A stretch of DNA of 34,976 nt, taken from assembly GCA_900299125.1 (NCBI GenBank), contig OMIR01000043.1, positions 1 through 34,976 on the forward strand, given 5' to 3'. The translations under genes were made by a program, and so were the position numbers. The notes under the pieces were generated by a model. That model made no database searches. It was not told the origin of the DNA and was given only the letters and a program-made list of their open reading frames with translations. Source of the DNA: Nitrosopumilales archaeon (GTDB lineage Archaea > Thermoproteota > Nitrososphaeria > Nitrososphaerales > Nitrosopumilaceae). Shown piece after piece: positions 15,792 to 24,521 of the stretch (its first letter is position 1; each line of letters opens with the position of its first letter).

Positions 15792-16990
15792 GCTATTGGA
15801 ATTTTTTCAAAAACAAGATCCATACAAAACTTGTCCATATTTGCAAGATTCTCAGAGATAATTTTTTGAATGTTATTTTTATCTTCATCCGAAATGGATT
15901 GGTTTTCTTTTGTGATTGGTTCTATAACGATTGCCTGAGGGTCGTTTACTGGTCTGCCAATAATATTGTACATCCAGACAGTTACCTCATCTATTGATGA
16001 AATTTCTGAATGGATTTGGTCTGCTAGTCTAAACGACATTGCATTGTAGATTTTTCCAATATGAGATATCGGATTTTTGCCTGCAATTGCCTCTGCCCCG
16101 GCAGGTCGGCTAGGCGAAATCACTTGGTTTGCCTTGTTTCCACGTCCCACCTCGCCAGAATCAGCACTATCTGCGGATGTACCCAGAACTGTGAGATAAA
16201 TTCCATCCATTCCTTTGTTTTTATCATCAAGGCAGTTAATTTCCGAATTTATTTTCAAATCGCTATATTTTGATGCAAACTCAATAATTGCCTGATTCAT
16301 TTCCTGTTTTTTTGTAAAATAATCTTGCAATGAACTAACATATCTATCGACAAATGCTATTGCTATAGTAAGATCTACTGTTTTACCGTTTCGAAATCCC
16401 ATTACCTTGACGTCCTCTCCTGCCATAGGAAATTCTGACTTGAATTTTTCTGAATTGATGTATTGTTCTGTCTTGAGCACAAGAGACTCTGTTTGCGTAA
16501 AGGGGGCATAACCAACTAGTGCAGAGGTGTCATTTGATACAATATTAGTTGGCTTTTTGAAAATTGACTGTAATTCTGGCGATGTGGGTCCTATTTCCAG
16601 CTGAAATTCGATATTTTGGTCTTTGAGATGTCTGAGATTTTGCTCTAACCAAGATCTTGATGTCTCTATTACAAATTCACCAATTGGCAAGACTCTGCCA
16701 TTAATAGAAAATGTAGCCCTGTCCCCGAGAATTAGCTTCATAGGTTTGATTATTTGCCCGCCGCCAAACTTGTTCTGGGTTTTTCCTGCAACAAGCATTG
16801 TCTTGTCCATGTTGTGGTGCTGTATTGCGCCAGTTTCCTTGAGATATAATTTTGATAGCTCTATTGATACCTTGTTCATCAAAAGATCACAAATAGTATC
16901 GGGATGGCCTATTCCCTTTCTCTCTACAATTTCAAATTTTTTTTTAAATGTCGGAGTTGCCATTGATGATTCAACAAATACTCTATTCAA
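15788..16990 (-). CDS. mat: S-adenosylmethionine synthetase, archaeal type
   Basis: 400 residues, the archaeal MAT length, which differs from bacterial MetK. Visible landmarks: [13 protein letters not shown] (about 20-32), [10 protein letters not shown]-like region about 90-100, and the Gly/Lys-rich [20 protein letters not shown] (about 279-298) with [10 protein letters not shown] after it. It makes SAM from methionine and ATP. The frame starts with TTG at 16990 (MNRVFVESS); an ATG at 16963 is the alternative, but the extra nine residues match the usual archaeal N-terminus. Convergent with rtcB, divergent from amrS. Confidence 0.95.
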   Translation of the reverse strand: MNRVFVESSMATPTFKKKFEIVERKGIGHPDTICDLLMNKVSIELSKLYLKETGAIQHHNMDKTMLVAGKTQNKFGGGQIIKPMKLILGDRATFSINGRVLPIGEFVIETSRSWLEQNLRHLKDQNIEFQLEIGPTSPELQSIFKKPTNIVSNDTSALVGYAPFTQTESLVLKTEQYINSEKFKSEFPMAGEDVKVMGFRNGKTVDLTIAIAFVDRYVSSLQDYFTKKQEMNQAIIEFASKYSDLKINSEINCLDDKNKGMDGIYLTVLGTSADSADSGEVGRGNKANQVISPSRPAGAEAIAGKNPISHIGKIYNAMSFRLADQIHSEISSIDEVTVWMYNIIGRPVNDPQAIVIEPITKENQSISDEDKNNIQKIISENLANMDKFCMDLVFEKIPIA

Positions 16991-17025
16991 TCTAGAAACT
17001 GCAAGATTTCTATGCTAAATTAGGA

Positions 17026-17058
17026 CAAAATACAATTTCCAAACTTGAGAATTGTTTT
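17026..17058. repeat. Inverted repeat midway between mat and amrS starts
   Basis: acaatt (17032-17037) is mirrored by aattgt (17050-17055), and flanking caaaa/tttg extend the arms with one unpaired base. The centre (about 17043) is the midpoint of the two divergent start codons. It could be a shared operator; the arms are short and AT-rich, so chance is possible. Confidence 0.35.
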
Positions 17059-17095
17059 GCGAATTAATATCATTCATTGAAGATTTCATATCCAT

Positions 17096-18154
17096 ATGAA
17101 AAAAGAGGCAGTATTATACGAGAGATTGCCTGATGACAAGGTTCGCTGCCTTGCTTGCGCCAGATTCTGTGAGATGGGCAAAGGACAAATCGGGCTATGT
17201 GGAATTAGGGGGAATGAGGACGGCAAGTTAGTACTTTATGTTTATGGCAAAGTGTCTGCAGTGCACATTGATCCAATCGAAAAAAAGCCAGTAATGCACT
17301 ACCGCCCTGGCACCAAAATATTTTCAATAGGTACTACTGGGTGTAACTGGCTTTGCAAGTATTGTCAGAACTATGATCTGAGTCAAAGAAGGAAAATTGA
17401 GGGGGATGACTATACCCCTGAGGAACTGGTTTCAAAGGCAATTCAATACGGATGCCATGGAATAGCATACACATACAACGAACCAACAATTTTTCTAGAG
17501 TATGCCCGTGATTGCGGAGTTTTAGCAAGAAAAAAAGGATTGTTTAACATTTTTGTCTCTAACGGATACTGTACGCCTGAATCAGTTTCAATGATGAAGG
17601 AATTTTTGGATTGCATTACAGTTGATTTCAAGGGAAACGGCGAGCAAGAGTTTGTTCGAAAGTTTGTTGGAATTCCTAGCTCGCAACCAGTATTTGATAC
17701 AGTATCGGAGCTAAAAAATCTAAGCGACATTCATTTGGAAATTACAGATCTTATTGTCCCAAAGGTAGGAGACAATTTAGAGCATGCAAAAAAATTATGT
17801 AAATTCGTCTATGACGTATGCGGTCCTGAAATGCCGATTCATTTTCTTCGATTCCACCCTGACTATAAAATGATGGATTTTCCTCCAACTCCAACTAAAA
17901 CACTAGAAAATCATTATGACATAGCAAAACAAGTGGGCCTCAAATACGCATACATTGGAAATGTTCCTGGCCATCCTTACGAGAGCACGTATTGTTCAGA
18001 ATGTAAAAAAATTGTTGTTCGAAGATATGGAGTCGACATATTAGAGTGGAATTTGGATGAGCATAATCGATGCAAGTTTTGTTCAAACATGATTCCAATT
18101 TTCGGAGGACTGGACAAAGATTATCGGGAAAAACGATTTGAATTTGTCATATGA
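17096..18154 (+). CDS. amrS: AmmeMemoRadiSam-system radical SAM enzyme
   Basis: 352 residues. The 4Fe-4S motif CNWLCKYC gives Cys83, Cys87 and Cys90. An N-terminal Cys set (C18, C21, C25, C35 in CLACARFC and GLCGIRGN) and a C-terminal pair of zinc-ribbon-like motifs (YCSECK and RCKFCS) are characteristic of AmrS rather than of pyruvate formate-lyase activases, which it is often mislabelled as. The family is widely linked with AMMECR1 and Memo proteins, but neither is in this window. Its substrate is not settled. ATG start at 17096. Confidence 0.93.
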   Translation: MKKEAVLYERLPDDKVRCLACARFCEMGKGQIGLCGIRGNEDGKLVLYVYGKVSAVHIDPIEKKPVMHYRPGTKIFSIGTTGCNWLCKYCQNYDLSQRRKIEGDDYTPEELVSKAIQYGCHGIAYTYNEPTIFLEYARDCGVLARKKGLFNIFVSNGYCTPESVSMMKEFLDCITVDFKGNGEQEFVRKFVGIPSSQPVFDTVSELKNLSDIHLEITDLIVPKVGDNLEHAKKLCKFVYDVCGPEMPIHFLRFHPDYKMMDFPPTPTKTLENHYDIAKQVGLKYAYIGNVPGHPYESTYCSECKKIVVRRYGVDILEWNLDEHNRCKFCSNMIPIFGGLDKDYREKRFEFVI

Positions 18155-18351
18155 AAAATTCTACAATTACTAATTATTGTTGATTATCGATTTTGAGATT
18201 CTAGTTAATAGATTATCAAAAATTTTAACTAATGTTAATTTGCGAGAATGCCATAACAAATGTTCAGATGGCGATTCACAAATGGTTCAATGGAACGATT
18301 GATTTTTGCTGTTGATGCCTCTCAGTAATGAGTAGCACTGACATTTTCGCT
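18155..18351. other. Convergent intergenic region with paired GATTATC elements and a 22-codon ORF
   Basis: Between the ends of amrS and hsp20 are TGATTATCG (18181-18189) and AGATTATCA (18210-18218), related to the promoter element. A TATA-like attttaacta lies at 18221-18230. Downstream, an ATG at 18260 opens a 22-codon frame (MFRWRF... to VDASQ, stop 18326-18328), and small hairpins are possible (gccat/atggc, ctca/tgag). A small RNA or micropeptide is possible but not proven; element-to-TATA spacing is shorter than elsewhere. Confidence 0.35.
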
Positions 18352-18738
18352 TTATTGTATGTTAATTTTTGTACCCTTGAATAATTTTGGCATGGTTACT
18401 GTAAGAATACCTCGCAAAAATTTAGCCGTGATATTTTTTGCATCTAGATTTTTTGGAAGTTTCAGACTTTTTTTGAAATATTCGTATTCAAAGTTCTTAC
18501 CACCTTGAGAATCAACATAGGTTTCTCGAAGTTTAGCCTCAACTATAATCATTTCGTTATCATCCAGATACACATTGATGTCTTTTTTTTCTACTAGGGG
18601 AAGATCAATTTCCAAAATCCATTTTGATTCGTCTTCCTTGATATACGAGAGCGGGTGAAGGCATTTTTGCTCCTTATCATCTAACAGTCGTATGAAAGGT
18701 AATGAAGAAATCCCAATTTCAAAAGAATTGTTTAGCAT
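18352..18738 (-). CDS. Small heat shock protein Hsp20, operon-borne
   Basis: About 128 residues. The alpha-crystallin domain runs from about 35 to 120: WILEIDLPLVEKKDINVYLD, YEYFKKSLKLPKNLD, then AKFLRGILTVTMPK, the conserved GILTV step. The tail ends in KINIQ, an I-x-I motif for oligomer assembly. I placed the start at MLNNSF (18738), four bases after the stop of the PAC2 gene, instead of an upstream ATG that would overlap that gene by 56 bases. It is last in the operon CBS-HPF, PAC2, Hsp20, and has diverged from the Hsp20 at 7977. Confidence 0.88.
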   Translation of the reverse strand: MLNNSFEIGISSLPFIRLLDDKEQKCLHPLSYIKEDESKWILEIDLPLVEKKDINVYLDDNEMIIVEAKLRETYVDSQGGKNFEYEYFKKSLKLPKNLDAKNITAKFLRGILTVTMPKLFKGTKINIQ

Positions 18739-18742
18739 ATTC

Positions 18743-19489
18743 TCACCGATAGATTGGCGGTACTTTGGAAGGAAGTTGTTTTTCTGATTGGAGTGCATCT
18801 ATTGTTTCTTGCATCTTGTTTTTATGTTGTATTTTTAGATAATCAATTCTTTTTTGAATGTCGGATGTATCCACATGTAGTTTGAGAAGCTTGGATAGCG
18901 AGGTTATTGCAATCACTGATGCTTCTGGGTCTGGAAAGAAGGGATGACATGTCGTATACATCATTAAAAGTGGAATTTTGTAATTTCTAAAGGTAGTAAT
19001 GATTGCGGCATCTGTTCCAATTATAGAACCTGCGATGAACTTGGGTAGTTCATTTTCATACATGATTTTTTCAAACGACTGATCTGTTGATAGTCCATAT
19101 GTTTTGATATCTTTGCTATCAGCACTTTGTGTGTCTACTCCACTAGGAACAATAACTTTGTTAATTTTGTTTCTCCTACAAAACTCTGCAATAGATATGA
19201 CAAAATCTGATGCGATCTCTGGAAAAATTGGAATGTCGGAAATTATTGCATAGAGATTCTCTCTCCTGTAAATTCGTATTGGTCCAAGTACCTCACCATT
19301 TTCTATAAACAATGTAGGTGGTAAATCAGGATGGCTGACATCACCTACAAGCTTCATCTGTAAATGAGAAATCAAATAAGAAATCGTAAATGTTCCAATT
19401 AGGCCATTTCCAGGAAAACCCAAAAGTAAAATTTTTTCGCTAACCTTTTTGGTCTTGTTTATACGTTTTGAAATACGAATTTCGTTCAT
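18743..19489 (-). CDS. PAC2-family protein (proteasome-assembly-chaperone fold)
   Basis: 248 residues. The family start is clear: KILLLGFPGNGLIGTFTISYLI (split over about 19-40), then HPDLPPTLFIENGEVLGPIRIY, VPSGV, GSIIGTDAAIITTFRNYKIP, and a mid-to-late HPFFPDPEAS with a helical C-terminal hairpin (about 205-235). Archaeal PAC2/DUF75 proteins are related to chaperones that assist 20S proteasome assembly, though most are uncharacterised. The start overlaps the CBS-HPF stop by four bases (ATGA type). Its position between a putative ribosome-binding protein and Hsp20 fits a proteostasis operon. Confidence 0.9.
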   Translation of the reverse strand: MNEIRISKRINKTKKVSEKILLLGFPGNGLIGTFTISYLISHLQMKLVGDVSHPDLPPTLFIENGEVLGPIRIYRRENLYAIISDIPIFPEIASDFVISIAEFCRRNKINKVIVPSGVDTQSADSKDIKTYGLSTDQSFEKIMYENELPKFIAGSIIGTDAAIITTFRNYKIPLLMMYTTCHPFFPDPEASVIAITSLSKLLKLHVDTSDIQKRIDYLKIQHKNKMQETIDALQSEKQLPSKVPPIYR

Positions 19490-20628
19490 CTTGAAATTTT
19501 TCTAATACTTAGTCTATAACGTTTTTTTGCTCGTTTGGAAAGCAAACGCATTATTCTTCCAGATATCTCATCAAAGACTTTGCTCAAATCAAATCCGGTT
19601 CTTGAGAACATGAATTTTTGATGTGGGGTGATAATTGTTGCAGATACCTCATAGTTGAATCTACTACCTACTCCGTGTAGTTTTTTTACATGAACCTTGG
19701 CTTCTTGTAAATCTGGATAGACTTTTTCCAGTTTATCCAGAGTTTTTGTGAATTTTTGAGTCACGATATTGGCGTTATCATCGTTTGGCATTCCGACAAT
19801 AAAGAGAGGAATTTTGCTTTTTACTCTGGTCGTTAGAAGATTTAGTATGTCTCTGTAAGTTATGATTCCCTGCAGACTATTATGCAAAGTGACAAGACAG
19901 AATGTTGTGTCGGCATGGAGCATTGAATCTATTATTTCTCCAAGGTCTGAGTGTGGCCCACAAACAGCAAGTCTGTTTGTTCCAATATTTCCCACATTTG
20001 ATTCGCGTAATTTCTTTGAACCAAGATCCATTCTGCCAGTTCTTTCTGGTGGTAAAAGTGTTTGAAGTAGATGATATGATGTTAAAACCTGTAATACTTT
20101 ATCGCCATCAACTACGGGAAGATGATCTAACCTTTTGTTTGTCATTATTTTTTTTGCGAATGAGAGTGGGACTTTTTTATCAATAACTAGTGGATTGGGC
20201 GTAAAAATCTGATTTGCTTTTATCCATTTGTTGTCAAGCTCGGAGATTAACTTTAGAATGTCTTTCGCTCTAATAGTACCTATAACGTTTTGGCTATCAA
20301 CTACTGGAGCTTCTCTAATTCTATTATGTGTGATTATATTTACCGCATTTTTTATCAAATCACCTTTTTGCAACGTTGGTACTGCACGCAAAAATGGTCT
20401 TACATTCATGTTGAAAATATCTTTACCCGAAAGAAGATCTCGTATGTTTACGCACAAAGTCGCTTGTTTTTCCCTACAAAATGCATCAAATGAGTCACTC
20501 TGTGATAATGTGTTAATTGTATGAGAAACGGAATTTGACGGGTCTATTATGACAGGTTTAGATATCAGCGAGTCAATTTTTTTGTCCATTATTTTACTGA
20601 AATGTTCATGAATTACTTCCAAAGTCAT
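19486..20628 (-). CDS. CBS-domain protein fused to an HPF/RaiA-like ribosome-binding domain
   Basis: 380 residues. CBS-type units lie at about 15-70, 75-135 (IGTIRAKDILKL), 138-192 and 208-268 (QGIITYRDILNLL). The last 105 residues (about 273-378) follow the beta-alpha-beta-beta-beta-alpha order of HPF/RaiA: strand PLFIVGM, helix QKFTKTLDKLEKVYPDL, strand EAKVHVKKL, strands YEVSATIIT and KFMFSRTG, helix DLSKVFDEISGRIMRLLSK, then a very basic end (KRAKKRYRLSIRK). HPF proteins dock in the small subunit's mRNA/tRNA channel. I infer a nucleotide-gated ribosome hibernation factor. First gene of a three-gene operon; ATG with a TATA box (atttatttaa) 26 bases upstream. Confidence 0.85.
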   Translation of the reverse strand: MTLEVIHEHFSKIMDKKIDSLISKPVIIDPSNSVSHTINTLSQSDSFDAFCREKQATLCVNIRDLLSGKDIFNMNVRPFLRAVPTLQKGDLIKNAVNIITHNRIREAPVVDSQNVIGTIRAKDILKLISELDNKWIKANQIFTPNPLVIDKKVPLSFAKKIMTNKRLDHLPVVDGDKVLQVLTSYHLLQTLLPPERTGRMDLGSKKLRESNVGNIGTNRLAVCGPHSDLGEIIDSMLHADTTFCLVTLHNSLQGIITYRDILNLLTTRVKSKIPLFIVGMPNDDNANIVTQKFTKTLDKLEKVYPDLQEAKVHVKKLHGVGSRFNYEVSATIITPHQKFMFSRTGFDLSKVFDEISGRIMRLLSKRAKKRYRLSIRKISR

Positions 20629-20739
20629 AAACTCACTGGTTTTATTGAGCAGTTAAATAAATGGCACAATTTTCATTGTTGATATTCAGAGTTGAAATTC
20701 TTCTGGTTATATTTAAAAAAACAGAAATTGTAGATAGTT

Positions 20740-21597
20740 GTGAAATTAAAAAATTCCAGTCTTGATCAGGCAATTCGAAAATCAATTACAGTATCACAAG
20801 ACATGACGTTTCTACAAGTGCGTGAGATTTTATTAAAACATCATGTTGGACGACTTCCAGTATTAGATAATAACAATAAACCAGTCGGCATAATTACTGA
20901 GAAAGATTTTGTCCGTGCAATATACAAGCTTACCGAAAAAACTATTGATAGAATTCTAGTAAAGGATTTCATGTCAAAGAATCTCATAACAATAAAAAAA
21001 ACAGATACGATTTATGATTGTGCAAATCTTATGAGAAACAATAAGATCAGCTCAATTCTTGTTATGAATGACGATGGAGAATTAGAAGGAATTGTAACGA
21101 AGACAGATATTGCGTCCGTATTTTTGACTCAGTCTGTAGACATACTCAAAGTCAACGAGATTATGACTCCAAATATAATAACAGTAATGCCTGCTGATTC
21201 CTTGCTATTGGTTGAAAGCTTGCTGATAAAAAATCGAATATCCAGAATAGTAGTAGAGAGAAATAAACGCCCTGTAGGAATAATTACAAATAGGGATTTT
21301 TTGCCAGCAAAAATGCCACGTTGGATTAGAGAGTATGCAGATCCAAACGAGGTGGAAAAATATAGACTAGACCCACGTCCAGACGAATTTAGAATGAATC
21401 AACTTTCCTATATTCTCTCATTTAGAGCAGAGGATATTATGACACCAAAACCAATTACCGTAGAACACAATGAGGACGTATCTTCTGCAGTTCTCATCAT
21501 GATAAGAAATGGAATTAGTGGTTTACCTGTAATCAAAAAGAAATTCTTATGCGGGATTATTACAAAGTCAGATATTGTAAAGGCTGTAGCGGGCTAG
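20740..21597 (+). CDS. Four-CBS-domain protein
   Basis: 285 residues with CBS domains at about 12-62 (VGIITEKDFVRAI), 72-128 (EGIVTKTDIASVF), 138-188 (VGIITNRDFLPAK) and 228-284 (CGIITKSDIVKAV). All four keep the T-x-x-D ribose-contact pattern. It is a close paralogue of the protein at 27921: both share the start MKL, PVGIITxxDF...RI-VxDxMSKNLIT, and the insert before CBS 4 (MNQLSYILSFRAEDIM here, VNQLNYTLTFRAEDIM there). GTG start at 20740, with a strong TATA box (ttatatttaaaa) at 20706-20717. Confidence 0.9.
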   Translation: MKLKNSSLDQAIRKSITVSQDMTFLQVREILLKHHVGRLPVLDNNNKPVGIITEKDFVRAIYKLTEKTIDRILVKDFMSKNLITIKKTDTIYDCANLMRNNKISSILVMNDDGELEGIVTKTDIASVFLTQSVDILKVNEIMTPNIITVMPADSLLLVESLLIKNRISRIVVERNKRPVGIITNRDFLPAKMPRWIREYADPNEVEKYRLDPRPDEFRMNQLSYILSFRAEDIMTPKPITVEHNEDVSSAVLIMIRNGISGLPVIKKKFLCGIITKSDIVKAVAG

Positions 21598-22207
21598 TAA
21601 ACACTACTTCGACTCGCATGGATGAATGTACAAAAATAGCGATATGTTTCTTGAATTTCTAAGCAAAATGCTAACTGGTTTTTATGGCATTGCTCTAAAA
21701 GATTGAGATAACTTGCCTATCTCATCTTGGTTTTAAATGGTATTAACAATATTATCTTCATTTACTCAAACTACAGTGGTTCCACTTTTTATCTGTAATT
21801 TCAACGGAATGTAAAAGCCGATATTTCTAACTTGAGCTGTCATTTGGAAATACAATGATTACCATGTAAGATGTGGATTTAGGTTGTTTTGACTCTAGTT
21901 GATTATGTTTTTTTTTAAAGATGAGACACATTTTATTTAGAAATTTAGTATCTTTCATTTTGTTTTTGGTCACAATTGAATAATCTTTTTGACCCTCTAT
22001 CAGGTATGGTTTCTGCATGAGCAAAGTTTAGAGTCTGTATAACCATACTGATAATGCACATACAAAGAATTTCACTTGTTTAGTTTTTATTTGATGATTA
22101 TACACAGTTCAGAAAAACCCAAAAATATTATATCATAAACAGAAATATTTCTGGATTGAAATTTAAAATAGAATTTTCTCGTTACAAGTTATTTTTTCTA
22201 TACTTGA
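21598..22207. other. 610-base stretch without a convincing gene
   Basis: I see: an inverted repeat tgagata/tatctca (21704-21724) just upstream of a TATA-like ttttaaa (21730-21737); a short GC-richer palindrome agtgg-tt-ccact followed by five T (about 21775-21791), terminator-like; and a weak minus-strand frame of 63 codons (ATG 22018, stop 21827) with a TATA-like ggttatac 25 bases upstream. That frame is Lys-rich and without family character. Copies of TGATAAT/TGATTAT lie at 22049-22057, 22094-22102 and 22205-22213. The stretch may hold a small RNA, but nothing is certain. Confidence 0.4.
21774..21791 (+). terminator. Terminator-like palindrome and T-run
   Basis: agtgg and ccact flank a two-base centre and are followed by ttttt. 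It lies about 180 bases after the CBS gene at 20740 and could end its transcript or a small transcript starting near 21757. Confidence 0.35.
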
Positions 22208-22969
22208 TTATCCTTCAGATGCGGATTTTCCACCGTCTATGTTAAGGATAGTACCAGTAATCCATTTTGCCTCATCTGAGGCCAAAAATAAAGCTGCGTT
22301 AGAAACATCCTCAGGATCACCTATTCTGTGTAATGGTTGGCGCTCTTCGAGTACTTTACGGGCTTGTGGATCTTCCAAGTAAGGCTTCATCATTCCCGCA
22401 TTGATTATTCCCAGATTAAGGCAATTGCATCTAATGTTTCTTCGTGCATATTCAACTGCTATTGATTTTGTAAACATGGAAATTGCAGCTTTTGTAGCTG
22501 AATAAACTGCCAAGTGTACACGTGGAATAGCACGCTCGCTGGAAATAGAGCCGATATTAATGATAGAGCCACCTTTATTTTCGATCATTTTAGGAATTGT
22601 AGCCTTGATGACCTTGAAGACGCCCAAAACATTAGTATTTACGAGCTCTTCAATTTCAGAGTTTTTCATTTCATGAAAATGAATCGCGTCATTAATTTTT
22701 GCTGCGTTGTTTACAAGAATATCGATTTTACCATATTTTTCTACAATTTGCTCAATTACACTTAGGACTTGAGATTCGTTGTTAATATCACAAGACATGA
22801 CTACTGCGTATTGCTTGTTCTTGATTACAGAGCTGGCTTTTTCTAGAGATTTTAGATTTCTTCCAAGCATTATAACCGTAGCACCTTCATCAACGAATTT
22901 TTTTGACATATCCGCACCAATATCACTTGATGCACCGGTGATTACAGCAATTTTATTTTTAAGCCTCAC
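22208..22969 (-). CDS. Short-chain dehydrogenase/reductase (FabG-like SDR)
   Basis: 253 residues, classical SDR. Cofactor loop TGASSDIG (11-18), NNAA (87-90), active-site Ser143, Tyr156 and Lys160 (YSATK), and C-terminal GGKSASEG. After the second strand LGRN (35-38) places Arg where NADP(H)-dependent members have it. The substrate cannot be told; 3-oxoacyl-reductase and sugar or alcohol dehydrogenases share this form. GTG start at 22969, 40 bases after the stop of a Usp gene on the same strand, so they are probably an operon. Confidence 0.88.
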   Translation of the reverse strand: MRLKNKIAVITGASSDIGADMSKKFVDEGATVIMLGRNLKSLEKASSVIKNKQYAVVMSCDINNESQVLSVIEQIVEKYGKIDILVNNAAKINDAIHFHEMKNSEIEELVNTNVLGVFKVIKATIPKMIENKGGSIINIGSISSERAIPRVHLAVYSATKAAISMFTKSIAVEYARRNIRCNCLNLGIINAGMMKPYLEDPQARKVLEERQPLHRIGDPEDVSNAALFLASDEAKWITGTILNIDGGKSASEG

Positions 22970-23009
22970 AGTAATCCTAAGTATATTTGATCTACTTGCT
23001 CTTAAGATT

Positions 23010-23444
23010 TTACTTTACTATCATGACTGGTATTGGAGATTTGTGTAAAACATAATTCGATACACTGCCTAGAAAAACCTCTTTGACAGCACTTCTTCCG
23101 CGTGAGCCAATTACAACTAGATCAATTTTGTTATTTTTTGATTTGATAAAACGAACCAAGACATATCCGGGACTGCCATAGTCTATAACCGTTCTAAAAG
23201 ATACATTATTTTTTTTGCAGATTTTTCCTGCCTTTTCAAGTATCTTTTCGGCATATTTTCTCTCCTCTATTTGGCAACGGATTGGATCCATTATCTGCAC
23301 TTCAATACTTGGAAAAATACTAACACAATACATCAAGATAATATCAGAATCAAGTTTTTTTGAGAGAAAAATTCCGGCATCTAGTGCTCGAAATGAATTA
23401 TCAGAACCATCTAGTGGCACAAGAACTGTCCTTATGTTTTGCAA
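23010..23444 (-). CDS. Universal stress protein (UspA family)
   Basis: 144 residues. It starts at a TTG ([16 protein letters not shown]) and has the intact nucleotide signature [20 protein letters not shown] and last strand PVMIVK. The TTG is supported by a TATA box (caataaaatac on the minus strand, 23459-23469) and a GATAAT element 48 bases upstream. It heads a likely operon with the SDR gene. It is divergent from the phosphoribosyltransferase at 23550. Confidence 0.9.
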   Translation of the reverse strand: MQNIRTVLVPLDGSDNSFRALDAGIFLSKKLDSDIILMYCVSIFPSIEVQIMDPIRCQIEERKYAEKILEKAGKICKKNNVSFRTVIDYGSPGYVLVRFIKSKNNKIDLVVIGSRGRSAVKEVFLGSVSNYVLHKSPIPVMIVK

Positions 23445-23494
23445 TTAGTGTAATTTTGTATTTTATTGTAGATAAATTAAGGTCAAATTATCAT
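23445..23494 (-). promoter_or_regulatory. Usp promoter with GATAAT element
   Basis: On the minus strand ATGATAATTTG (about 23484-23494) places GATAAT 48 bases before the TTG at 23444; the TATA box is at 23459-23469. Confidence 0.55.
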
Positions 23495-23549
23495 AGATGA
23501 ATTTCAGCTAAAGGAATTAACATATACTTGATAAATTCTAAACAAATTC

Positions 23550-23957
23550 ATGCAGAAAAATGATCTCAAAGACTGGTCAGAAATTGAAAACTGTGTAAAA
23601 ATTCTAGTCGAAAAGATCCAACATACTGGTAAAGAATTCAAGGCTATTTACACAATCAGTCGAGGTGGTCTAGTTCCTGCCCGGCTAGTAGCTGATAGGT
23701 TAAACATCAGACTAGTTCTAGTCGATGAGGAAACAATTCCAGATGAAGCATTGTTTGTAGACGACATTTATGATACTGGAGAGACATTTCGAAAAATTAT
23801 GCCGAGAGTAGAAAATACCGATTCGCTAGTCTTTGCCACTCTGTTTGCACGAAGAAAACAACACTATCCTAGACAGCTGATCTATGCAAAACTGACCGAT
23901 GATTCAGAATACATTGTGTTTCCATGGGACAGATTTGAGAGAGGATTTTCTAATTAA
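23550..23957 (+). CDS. Phosphoribosyltransferase (Gpt/xanthine-type)
   Basis: 135 residues, short for the family. The PPi loop is ISRGGLVPARLVADRL (36-51) and the PRPP motif FVDDIYDTGETF (69-80). The C-terminal VFPWDRFERG resembles the VFPWE end of archaeal hypoxanthine/xanthine phosphoribosyltransferases. These transfer phosphoribose from PRPP to a base. The hood region that sets base choice is small, so the substrate is uncertain. ATG start with a TATA-like acatatac 26 bases upstream. Ends six bases before the convergent CBS gene. Confidence 0.85.
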   Translation: MQKNDLKDWSEIENCVKILVEKIQHTGKEFKAIYTISRGGLVPARLVADRLNIRLVLVDEETIPDEALFVDDIYDTGETFRKIMPRVENTDSLVFATLFARRKQHYPRQLIYAKLTDDSEYIVFPWDRFERGFSN

Positions 23958-23963
23958 GAATAG

Positions 23964-24398
23964 TTATTGCGGCTTCATTCGCAATAGTATCTGTTCCGTT
24001 ATTTTTCTCATCTCAGAGTCAGACCCAATTCCGCAAAGTCTCACAATATCCGACGAGGTAATCATTCCTACTAGTCGGTTATCCTTAACTGCAGGTAATC
24101 TGTGAATTTTTCTAGTCTTCATGAGTTGAGCTGCTTCCCAAACAGAATCATCGGGATTAATTACTACTACGGGTGAGGACATGGCTTCTTTTACACTAGT
24201 ATGCATTGGTTTTCCCTTGGCAATAATTCTCCTAGTCATGTCTCTCTCGGTGATTATTCCCATGACGATTCCTTTTTCTAGAACAACAATAGCTCCAATA
24301 GATGCATCATCCATCATTTTTGCAGCATCTTGAACCGTCATTGACGAATCAATAGAAATGACATTTTTTTTCATCAGATTTCTAACAAGCTCTGTCAT
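23964..24398 (-). CDS. Two-CBS-domain protein
   Basis: About 144 residues: a single CBS pair at about 3-62 (MGIITERDMTRRI) and 70-125 (VGMITSSDIVRL), then a short helical tail. This is a Bateman module without partner domain. Closely related to the protein at 29356 (RDIM/KNVISID opening; ERDMTRRI against DRDFAITI; W-x-AAxxM). I chose the ATG at 24398 (MTELVRNLM) over an upstream one because the TATA box (cttttaa, 24421-24427) lies about 26 bases before it. Confidence 0.9.
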   Translation of the reverse strand: MTELVRNLMKKNVISIDSSMTVQDAAKMMDDASIGAIVVLEKGIVMGIITERDMTRRIIAKGKPMHTSVKEAMSSPVVVINPDDSVWEAAQLMKTRKIHRLPAVKDNRLVGMITSSDIVRLCGIGSDSEMRKITEQILLRMKPQ

Positions 24399-24447
24399 GA
24401 TAAAAAAACTAGTTCGTTGCTTAAAAGAATAAACCATGATTATCAAA
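24399..24447 (-). promoter_or_regulatory. CBS gene promoter with perfect GATAAT element
   Basis: On the minus strand TTTGATAATCA occupies 24437-24447; GATAAT starts 46 bases before the ATG at 24398. TATA box cttttaa at 24421-24427. It matches the promoter at 6305 in element, orientation and spacing. Confidence 0.65.
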
Positions 24448-24521
24448 GCTAGGATTGTGTGAAAATCAAGATTGGAATTTTTACTCAGATATTAAATAAG
24501 AAAAATTATTTTTCTTTTCTA

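Noticed and set aside
17096-18154. Pyruvate formate-lyase activating enzyme
   Set aside because: The extra N-terminal and C-terminal Cys motifs match AmrS, and no pyruvate formate-lyase gene is near.
18300-18345. C/D-box guide RNA (ttgatgc ... ctga)
   Set aside because: The C box has mismatches, the boxes are too close together, and no C'/D' pair is seen.
18739-18798. Upstream ATG for the operon-borne Hsp20 (18798)
   Set aside because: It would force a 56-base overlap with the PAC2 gene, while an ATG four bases after the PAC2 stop keeps the whole alpha-crystallin domain.
21827-22024. 63-65 codon minus-strand open frame
   Set aside because: There is a possible TATA box, but the peptide is Lys-rich with no family character and no coupling to a neighbour. 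It is kept only as a remark in the intergenic entry.
22094-22213. TGATTATAC and TGATTATCC copies as promoters of hidden genes
   Set aside because: No start codon with a TATA box at standard spacing follows in either direction; the second overlaps the end of the SDR gene.
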